Below are positions 1 through 4,668 of a stretch of 7,483 nucleotides of DNA, piece after piece. The DNA lies in NCBI GenBank assembly GCA_903899865.1, contig CAIUKZ010000298.1, forward strand, positions 1 through 7,483, in the 5' to 3' direction. The notes beneath the pieces were generated by a model. The model had not been told where the DNA came from, searched no databases, and was given only the letters and a program-made list of their open reading frames with translations. This DNA comes from an uncultured Bacteroidales bacterium (GTDB lineage: Bacteria; Bacteroidota; Bacteroidia; Bacteroidales; Paludibacteraceae). Position 1 is the first letter of the stretch, and each line of letters starts with the position of its first letter. The position numbers and the translations under genes were made by a program.

Positions 1-681
1 GAAAATGGCTATTTAATCGGTCATGAGACGGATAATTTGGACGCAATAGAAAATGAATTAAAATTTCACGTGGACTGGTTGCGTGGGCAGAAAACAGGTT
101 TTTTCGTAGACCAACGCGAGAACCGCTCGCTACTAGAGCGCTACTCAGCTGGCAAGTCGGTGCTCAACATGTTTTGCTACACGGGAGGTTTCTCTGTTTA
201 CGCCATGCGTGGTGGTGCCAAAGTGGTGCATTCGGTGGATAGCTCTGCCAAAGCCATGGAGATGACTGATACCAACATAGCCATCAACTTCCCCAATGAC
301 AATAGGCATACTTCCTACGCCGAAGATGCGTTTAAATTTCTCAATAACATAGAGCACTCGAGCACTCAGTATGATTTGATTATTCTGGACCCTCCCGCTT
401 TTGCCAAACACCGCGATGCGCTACGCAATGCATTGAAGGGTTACAAACGGCTGAATGCAAAGGCATTCGAACAAATAGCCCCGGGTGGCATCTTGTTTAC
501 TTTCTCCTGTTCACAAGTGGTAAGTAAGGAGCAATTTCGCTTAGCGGTGTTCAGTGCTGCCGCTGAAAGTAAGCGCAATGTCCGGATTCTCCACCAACTA
601 TCCCAACCAGCCGATCACCCAATCAACATCTACCATCCTGAAGGAGAATATCTTAAGGGGTTAGTACTGTGGGTGGAATAG
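1..681 (+). CDS. rlmI: Class I SAM-dependent 23S rRNA (cytosine-C5) methyltransferase, RlmI-like, 5' end outside window
   Basis: The frame is open from base 1, so this is the C-terminal 226 residues of a protein that normally has about 390. The N-terminal PUA part is missing only because of the window edge, and the in-frame TTG at 37 should not be taken as the start. Family marks in window numbering are the GQKTGFFVDQRENR segment (29-42), SAM-binding motif I VLNMFCYTGGF (54-64), the acidic SVD end of the next strand (about 78-80), the catalytic-loop DPPAF motif (130-134) and the FSCSQ motif with the probable catalytic Cys at 170. The C-terminus DHPINIYHPEGEYLKG matches E. coli RlmI as I remember it. 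The family methylates a cytosine of 23S rRNA at C5 (m5C1962 in E. coli) using S-adenosylmethionine, in the cytoplasm. The exact target base here is inferred. No clear terminator follows. Confidence 0.93.
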   Translation, partial: ENGYLIGHETDNLDAIENELKFHVDWLRGQKTGFFVDQRENRSLLERYSAGKSVLNMFCYTGGFSVYAMRGGAKVVHSVDSSAKAMEMTDTNIAINFPNDNRHTSYAEDAFKFLNNIEHSSTQYDLIILDPPAFAKHRDALRNALKGYKRLNAKAFEQIAPGGILFTFSCSQVVSKEQFRLAVFSAAAESKRNVRILHQLSQPADHPINIYHPEGEYLKGLVLWVE

Positions 682-834
682 ATTTAACTATTTTTTAACA
701 TTTTCCGACTAGTGGTAAATCGCCTTTCAACAGTCTTATAAGTATAGGAGGATATTGTCACGCGGTACAGTTTTTCAAAAAAATATGTTATACAACAGAT
801 AAGTGTATTTTTTACGCTTTTTCTTTCAAAATAA

Positions 835-865
835 TTTGGAATTAAAAAATCTGTGTTTATATTTG
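835..865 (+). promoter_or_regulatory. Bacteroidota-type promoter for the ECF sigma factor gene
   Basis: TTTG at 835-838 (-33 element) and TATATTTG at 858-865, an exact match to the phylum consensus TAnnTTTG (-7), are separated by 19 bp, which is normal spacing. Transcription should start near 870-873, leaving a leader of about 80 nt before the ATG at 954. The rest of the 682-953 gap shows no gene and no convincing terminator or operator. This is a consensus match only. Confidence 0.7.
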
Positions 866-953
866 CAATCTCAATCATCACCATTATTCATTTTAAACCC
901 AAAAATTGCCTATTGCCGATAATTACTCTTTAACCCCCAAAAATTAAAAAGTA

Positions 954-1547
954 ATGAAAACTCTAAATCAGTTGACCGATGAAGAATTGGTTAAATTGTT
1001 TGAGGCAGGCAACAGCAAAGCGTTTGAAATCCTTTTATTGCGTCACAAAGCAAAATCGTATTCCTACATCTATATGATTGTGCGCAACAAAGAGTTGGCC
1101 GAAGACATTTTTCAAGACACTTTTATTAAAGCCATTGCCACTATCAAGCAAGGTAGGTACGTGGAATCAGGTAAGTTTCATGCGTGGATTAATCGCATTG
1201 CTCACAACTTGATTATAGATCACTTTCGCCGTCAGAAAAACGAAAATACCATTTCGGCTGATGGTGTGGAATATGACATTGTAAACAATGCCAAACTATC
1301 GGAGAGAAGCTACGAGGATACAATGTCTAACGAACAAGTAATGACAGATGTAGTGCAACTGGTGCAATATCTACCCAAATCTCAGCAAGAAGTAATACGG
1401 ATGCGCTACTTCGAAGACTTGAGCTTCAAAGAAATAGCCGACCAAACAGGTGTAAGTATCAATACTGCACTCGGACGTATGCGGTATGCACTAATGAATA
1501 TGCGTAAAATTGCAGCAGAAAAAGACATGGTATTGGAGTTGAAATAA
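954..1547 (+). CDS. ECF-type RNA polymerase sigma factor (sigma-70 family)
   Basis: This 197-residue protein has the two domains of an extracytoplasmic-function sigma factor. Region 2 (about 10-95) contains NKELAEDIFQDTFIKAI (45-61) and FHAWINRIAHNLIIDHFRR (75-93), the core-binding and -10-recognition part. Region 4 (about 128-186) contains LPKSQQEVIRMRYFEDLSFKEIA (140-162) and the helix-turn-helix GVSINTALGRMRYAL (166-180). Length and start (MKTLNQLTDEELVKL) fit the conserved Bacteroidota members. The ATG at 954 follows an A-rich leader (aaaaattaaaaagta) with no Shine-Dalgarno, which is usual in the phylum. No anti-sigma factor or SusCD-type receptor gene lies beside it. The partner is instead a 59-residue small protein 87 bp downstream, so it does not look like a FecI/FecR-style unit. 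Its regulon cannot be read from this sequence. Confidence 0.95.
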   Translation: MKTLNQLTDEELVKLFEAGNSKAFEILLLRHKAKSYSYIYMIVRNKELAEDIFQDTFIKAIATIKQGRYVESGKFHAWINRIAHNLIIDHFRRQKNENTISADGVEYDIVNNAKLSERSYEDTMSNEQVMTDVVQLVQYLPKSQQEVIRMRYFEDLSFKEIADQTGVSINTALGRMRYALMNMRKIAAEKDMVLELK

Positions 1548-1561
1548 TTTTTTTCAAAAAA

Positions 1562-1609
1562 AGTATAGTGCGTTTATACTATTACAGGAGTAGGTGCGTT
1601 TTAAATTTG
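1562..1609 (+). promoter_or_regulatory. Putative regulated promoter of the small protein gene: inverted repeat, direct repeat and -7 element
   Basis: TAAATTTG at 1602-1609 is an exact TAnnTTTG -7 element, 25 bp before the ATG at 1635. No TTTG lies at the expected -33 position (near 1579-1583). Just upstream is a perfect inverted repeat, AGTATA (1562-1567) and TATACT (1575-1580), with a 7-bp centre. The heptamer GTGCGTT occurs twice, at 1568-1574 and 1594-1600, 26 bp apart. A missing -33 box with dyad and direct repeats upstream suggests an activator-dependent promoter, but no regulator can be named. Confidence 0.4.
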
Positions 1610-1634
1610 TAAACAATCTAAATTTAATGCGCCT

Positions 1635-1814
1635 ATGCAAAAAAACACTACTTCCGTAAAAAATACTGATAAAATATCTGATAAGAAACGAGTGGAGACA
1701 TCATCTGAGTTTGGACCAAAAAACTCTACTCTTAGAAACATTCTACAGTTTGCGGCTGCTTATCAAGCAGAAAAGATTTCAGAAGATCAGTTTGTTGGGT
1801 TAATTTTGAATTAG
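1635..1814 (+). CDS. Small conserved-type protein linked to the ECF sigma factor, unknown function
   Basis: ATG to TAG encodes 59 residues. The N-terminal half (1-30) is hydrophilic and rich in Lys, Thr and Ser, and probably disordered. The C-terminal half reads STLRNILQFAAAYQAEKISE and ends DQFVGLILN, predicted as one amphipathic helix plus a short hydrophobic end. I remember short Bacteroidota proteins of the form TLxxIxxFAxAYxxxK...xxLN, often annotated as hypothetical, but could not search for them. There is no signal peptide, Cys pair or membrane segment. Support for its being real comes from the context: a -7 element 25 bp upstream, the ECF sigma gene ahead on the same strand, and a strong terminator starting 16 bp after the stop codon. 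It could modulate the sigma factor or be an independent small regulator. Both are guesses. Confidence 0.7.
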   Translation: MQKNTTSVKNTDKISDKKRVETSSEFGPKNSTLRNILQFAAAYQAEKISEDQFVGLILN

Positions 1815-1829
1815 AAAACAATGGTTGGA

Positions 1830-1862
1830 GCCATCTCGATTTTTCGGGGTGGCTTTTTTTTT
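1830..1862 (+). terminator. Rho-independent terminator after the small protein gene
   Basis: A 10-bp stem has left arm gccatctcga (1830-1839), a TTTT loop (1840-1843) and right arm tcggggtggc (1844-1853). All ten pairs form in RNA, two as G-U wobbles. Nine T residues follow directly (1854-1862). It marks the end of the sigma factor / small protein unit and the left edge of the apparent accessory stretch. Confidence 0.9.
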
Positions 1863-1901
1863 GTGTTCTAGGTTGATTTGTTATTCGTCAATGTGAGAAA
1901 G

Positions 1902-2085
1902 CTAACGCTCGGTCAAGTACATTTGATTTTTGCAGTCAGTCAAAACCAGCATTGAACATCCAAAAGAGCTTGCCCTTTTCCACTGCACCGCACCAGAATA
2001 GAATCTCGACATTATATACACAGTTATTTGAAACAATTAAAATAAACTGACTAAATTTGTAGCTGACAAAAATAATGTAAACCAT
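1902..2085 (-). pseudogene. Frameshifted coding-like relic or dispersed intergenic repeat
   Basis: Read on the minus strand, an ATG at 2085-2083 opens 49 codons to a TGA at 1938-1936. The last part reads CGAVEKGKLFWMFNAGFD. A one-base shift at that point continues as CKNQMYLTER to a TAG at 1904-1902. I recall short hypothetical Bacteroidota proteins and intergenic copies with this WCGAVEKGxxFWMFNAGFDSAKxQMYLTER pattern. That is memory, not a search. The shift suggests a decayed copy or a repeat that only looks coding. The segment overlaps the forward promoter proposed for rhuM, so it is unlikely to be a working gene. Confidence 0.35.
2027..2059 (+). promoter_or_regulatory. Bacteroidota-type promoter, probably for rhuM
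   Basis: TTTG at 2027-2030 and TAAATTTG at 2052-2059 are 21 bp apart and both match consensus exactly. Transcription would start near 2066, giving a long leader of about 185 nt before the rhuM ATG. I see no riboswitch or strong hairpin in that leader. A second -7-like octamer, TACATTTG (1918-1925), lies upstream with only a degenerate -33 box. Confidence 0.6.
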
Positions 2086-2250
2086 TTAACAGGATTAAGC
2101 AAGTATTGAACCTGAAAGTGATTAAACAAACAAAGTCAAACAAGAAAGTAAATGAAACGAGTCCAACATATTCTACTTAATCGTTGCAATAAAAGAACCT
2201 TGGCTATTCTGCCTAATCAAATGAATCAGATAAAATCATAGTTTAGACAA

Positions 2251-3300
2251 ATGAGTAAAACGAAAGATAATAAAGATGAAAAAGCATTAATGCGTTCTTC
2301 TACTGCAGAGTATTTAACTTTCATTGCAGCTACTGGAGAAGGAGGCGTTGAAGCCATTTATGCGGATGAAAATATTTGGCTATCACAAAAAATGATGGGA
2401 ACGCTGTATAGTATTGAAACGCATACCGTTAATTATCATTTAAAAAAAATATTTGCCGAAAACGAATTGGATGAAAGTTCAGTTATTCGAAATTTTCGAA
2501 TAACTGCCCCGGATGGTAAAAATTATAATACGCAGCACTACAATCTTTCTGCAATCATTGCGGTAGGTTACAAAGTAAATTCAGAACGAGCGGTACAGTT
2601 CAGAAAATGGGCTACCCAAATAGTTCAAGAATTTACTATTAAAGGTTTTGCCATGGATGATGAACGTTTAAAAAATGACGGTTCTATTCTTGGAAAAAAA
2701 TATTTTGAAGAACAACTCCAGCGGATAAGGGAAATTCGTTTGAGCGAACGTAAATTCTATCAAAAGATAACAGATATTTACAGTACAGCATTAGACTATG
2801 ATATTACAGCTAATGCAACAAAACGATTTTTTGCTACGGTTCAAAACAAGCTACATTGGGCTATACACGGGCAAACTGCAGCCGAAGTAATTGTAAACAG
2901 AGCTAGCCATCAAACTGAAAACATGGGGTTAACGACTTGGAAAGATGCTCCAAATGGGAAAATACAAAAGTTTGATGTGAGCGTTGCAAAAAACTATTTG
3001 TCCGAAAATGAAATGCAACAATTGCAACGATTAGTTTCGGCTTATTTAGATATTGCAGAAGATATGGCTATCCGACAAATTCCCATGACAATGGAAGATT
3101 GGGAAAGTCGGTTGAATAAATTTATTGAAGCTACCGATAGAGAAATTTTACAAAACGCAGGTATGGTAACTGCTGAAATAGCCAAAGCTCACGCAGAAAG
3201 CGAATTTGAAAAATACAGAATCATCCAGGACCGATTATTTGAAAGTGATTTTGATAAGGAAATGAGAAAATTAATAGACAAGAGAAATAATGATGAATGA
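2251..3300 (+). CDS. rhuM: RhuM family protein (Virulence_RhuM)
   Basis: This 349-residue protein is an intact, typical RhuM. Residues 41-68 (NIWLSQKMMGTLYSIETHTVNYHLKKIF) match the family's helix-turn-helix-like N-terminal segment, usually written VWLTQxQMAxLF...STxxxHLKxIF. Next come the DGKNYNTQHYNLSAIIAVGYKVNSERAVQFRKWA block (about 87-121), the IREIRLSERKFYQKITDIYSTALDYD core (about 158-183), the KLHWAIHGQTAAEVIVNRAS block with NMGLTTWK (about 200-231), and a charged tail with AEIAKAHAESEFEKYRIIQDRLFESDFD. No Fic domain is fused to the C-terminus, unlike some relatives. The ATG at 2251 gives the normal family start; the next in-frame ATG (codon 14) is possible. The gene looks more A/T-rich than rpe and comEC and stands alone among core genes, which suggests horizontal gain. 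RhuM was named from Salmonella SPI-3 and often occurs in mobile or defence islands. Its molecular function is unproven. Confidence 0.95.
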   Translation: MSKTKDNKDEKALMRSSTAEYLTFIAATGEGGVEAIYADENIWLSQKMMGTLYSIETHTVNYHLKKIFAENELDESSVIRNFRITAPDGKNYNTQHYNLSAIIAVGYKVNSERAVQFRKWATQIVQEFTIKGFAMDDERLKNDGSILGKKYFEEQLQRIREIRLSERKFYQKITDIYSTALDYDITANATKRFFATVQNKLHWAIHGQTAAEVIVNRASHQTENMGLTTWKDAPNGKIQKFDVSVAKNYLSENEMQQLQRLVSAYLDIAEDMAIRQIPMTMEDWESRLNKFIEATDREILQNAGMVTAEIAKAHAESEFEKYRIIQDRLFESDFDKEMRKLIDKRNNDE

Positions 3301-3323
3301 TGAATTTTCCAGCAAAACACCCA

Positions 3324-3388
3324 TTCATATTTAAAAGATTGATGTGTTCGAAGTGTTATAAAAGATTCTTTTGTGACTTTTGTGGTTT
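3324..3388. repeat. 65-bp direct repeat, copy 1
   Basis: It starts TTCATATTTAAAAGATTG and ends CTTTTGTGGTTT. It aligns without gaps to copy 2 (3448-3512) with 56 of 65 bases identical by my count, at an offset of 124 bp. Inside it, a 9-mer is in tandem: CTTTTGTGA (3368-3376) and CTTTTGTGG (3377-3385). It has no good open frame. TTTGTGnCTTTTGTGGTT strings resemble intergenic repeats I recall from other Bacteroidota, but this is unverified. Confidence 0.85.
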
Positions 3389-3414
3389 AATTTTCTCTTT
3401 GTCATACAAGCCAA

Positions 3415-3430
3415 TTTGCCAATAGGCAAA
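3415..3430. other. Short perfect hairpin between the two repeats
   Basis: TTTGCC (3415-3420) and GGCAAA (3425-3430) form a 6-bp stem around AATA. It lies between the two 65-bp repeats and 114 bp after the rhuM stop. No T-run follows on either strand, so it is a poor terminator. It could be a protein site or chance. Confidence 0.3.
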
Positions 3431-3447
3431 ACTATGTGTCCTTCGAT

Positions 3448-3512
3448 TTCATATTTAAAAGATTGACGTATTCAATGTGTTATAAAAAGATCTTGTGTGC
3501 CTTTTGTGGTTT
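3448..3512. repeat. 65-bp direct repeat, copy 2
   Basis: The first 19 bases and the final CTTTTGTGGTTT match copy 1 exactly. Mismatches lie at repeat positions 20, 23, 27, 29, 41-43, 48 and 53. It ends 83 bp before the rpe ATG, upstream of the rpe -7 element. The 59-bp stretch after copy 1 is not clearly repeated after copy 2, so the duplication is confined to the 65-bp unit. Confidence 0.85.
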
Positions 3513-3543
3513 TCCATCCTAATTTTGTGTTTTGCTAATCTCA

Positions 3544-3575
3544 TTCGTTATAGAATCATTTTTTTACTAAATTTG
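3544..3575 (+). promoter_or_regulatory. Promoter of the rpe operon
   Basis: TAAATTTG at 3568-3575 is an exact -7 element. TTCG at 3544-3547, 20 bp upstream, is a one-mismatch -33 box. Transcription would start near 3582, leaving a leader of only about 14 nt before the ATG at 3596. Confidence 0.6.
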
Positions 3576-3595
3576 TAGTCTAAAAACAAACGACT

Positions 3596-4246
3596 ATGAA
3601 GAGAATAATATCTCCCTCCTTATTGGCTGCTAATTTTGGCAATTTGCAGACCGACTGCGAGATGATAAATGCCAGTGAGGCAGCGTGGTTACATATTGAT
3701 GTAATGGATGGTACTTTTGTGCCCAATATTTCATTTGGATTTCCAGTACTGGAGGCTGTGAAGAAACATTGCACTAAGATGCTCGATGTGCATTTGATGA
3801 TAGTCAACCCAGAGAAGTATGTAGAGCGATTTGCTGCGGCTGGTGCTGGGATGATTACTTTTCACCAAGAAGCTACCCCCCATCCATTGGAAGTGATAGA
3901 GCAAATACGAAAAACAGGTGCCAAAGTTGGTATCTCTATAAATCCAGATGTGGATGTACAAGTCCTAGAACCGTATGTGGACAAAGTAGACATGGTGCTG
4001 CTGATGACCGTATTTGCGGGCTATGGCGGACAGAAATTCATTCCCGAAAGTTACGACAGAATAGCTCAGCTGTGTGACATTATCCGACGTAAAAATGCCA
4101 ACTGCATGGTGCAAGTGGACGGAGGCGTAAATGTTGCCAATGCCCAAAGCCTATTTGATGCAGGAGTCAATGTATTGGTGGCTGGTAGTGCTGTTTTTGG
4201 TGCTGAAAATCCGAAGGAAATGATTCATCAACTGCTCAATGCATAA
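3596..4246 (+). CDS. rpe: Ribulose-phosphate 3-epimerase
   Basis: This 216-residue TIM-barrel enzyme interconverts D-ribulose 5-phosphate and D-xylulose 5-phosphate in the non-oxidative pentose phosphate pathway, in the cytoplasm. Visible features are SPSLLAANF (6-14, Ser8 at the substrate), LHIDVMDGTFVPNISFG (32-48, metal ligands His33 and Asp35), DVHLMIVNP (64-72, metal ligand His66), the flexible loop MTVFAGYGGQKF (137-148), VQVDGGVN (172-179, catalytic Asp175) and the phosphate-binding GSAVF (197-201). The loop usually reads MSVNPGFGGQ; here NP is FA, a variant I believe other Bacteroidota share. Length is normal and the start fits the family. It is followed after 10 bp by the acetyltransferase gene, and it heads the apparent operon with comEC. 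Confidence 0.97.
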   Translation: MKRIISPSLLAANFGNLQTDCEMINASEAAWLHIDVMDGTFVPNISFGFPVLEAVKKHCTKMLDVHLMIVNPEKYVERFAAAGAGMITFHQEATPHPLEVIEQIRKTGAKVGISINPDVDVQVLEPYVDKVDMVLLMTVFAGYGGQKFIPESYDRIAQLCDIIRRKNANCMVQVDGGVNVANAQSLFDAGVNVLVAGSAVFGAENPKEMIHQLLNA

Positions 4247-4256
4247 ATGAACAAAA

Positions 4257-4664
4257 ATGGAGGAAATTGAATACCGAACCGACAAAGTATTTACACCCGA
4301 AAGCCTAGAATCGCTGTTTTTATCTGTTGGGTGGTCATCGGGGCATTATCCCGAGAAATTGGTGGTAGCTATGCGCAATTCTGCTACTGTTGTTTCAGCT
4401 TGGAGCGATGGTCAGTTGGTAGGGCTGATAAATGCGATGGATGATGGTGTGATGACGGCATATATTCACTTTTTGCTGATAAGACCTGATTTTCAGGACA
4501 AAGGAATAGGGCATGAATTAGTAAAAAGAATGACCGAACATTATGCCGATTATTTGCGAATTGTGCTTATCGCTTACGAAAAAGAGGTAGGGTTTTATGA
4601 ACGCCAAGGTTTTGAGATAGGAGACGAGAAAGTACCTATGTTTGTCACCTCGCTTTGGACTTGA
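4257..4664 (+). CDS. GNAT family N-acetyltransferase
   Basis: This 135-residue single-domain protein transfers an acetyl group from acetyl-CoA to an unknown amine. The acetyl-CoA pyrophosphate-binding motif A is IHFLLIRPDFQDKGIGHELV (70-89), with Q80-D-K-G-I-G85 as the Q/R-x-x-G-x-G core. GFYERQGFE (112-120) is the typical late strand-helix with Tyr114 as a possible general acid. The N-terminal WSSGHYPEKL (26-35) occurs in several small uncharacterised GNATs. There is no signal peptide or membrane segment. It lies 10 bp after rpe and its TGA ends 4 bp before the comEC ATG, so it is almost certainly cotranscribed and perhaps translationally coupled. As I recall, Bacteroides usually has rpe and comEC without a gene between them, so this one is probably an insertion. 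The substrate cannot be predicted. Confidence 0.9.
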   Translation: MEEIEYRTDKVFTPESLESLFLSVGWSSGHYPEKLVVAMRNSATVVSAWSDGQLVGLINAMDDGVMTAYIHFLLIRPDFQDKGIGHELVKRMTEHYADYLRIVLIAYEKEVGFYERQGFEIGDEKVPMFVTSLWT

Positions 4665-4668
4665 TGCC

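Noticed and set aside
37..39. TTG as start of the methyltransferase gene
   Set aside because: The frame is open to base 1 and the family is about 170 residues longer at the N-terminus, so the start lies outside the window.
684..884. 66-codon open frame on the minus strand after the methyltransferase gene
   Set aside because: The sequence is very A/T-rich, the peptide matches no family I know, it overlaps the sigma factor promoter and has no promoter or A-rich leader of its own.
1900..1910. CTAACGC as an integron attC core site
   Set aside because: No matching GTTRRRY partner at a suitable distance and no integrase in the window.
2152..2241. 29-codon open frame in the rhuM leader
   Set aside because: It is too short to judge, has no recognisable motif and no ribosome-binding features. 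A leader peptide is possible but not supported.
3291..3304. Tandem TGATGAA across the rhuM stop codon
   Set aside because: Two 7-bp units in an A/T-rich gene end are likely chance, and the rhuM C-terminus is otherwise normal.
4642..4668. TTG at 4642 as comEC start
   Set aside because: It would overlap the acetyltransferase gene and add nine residues not typical of ComEC. The ATG at 4669 matches the family.
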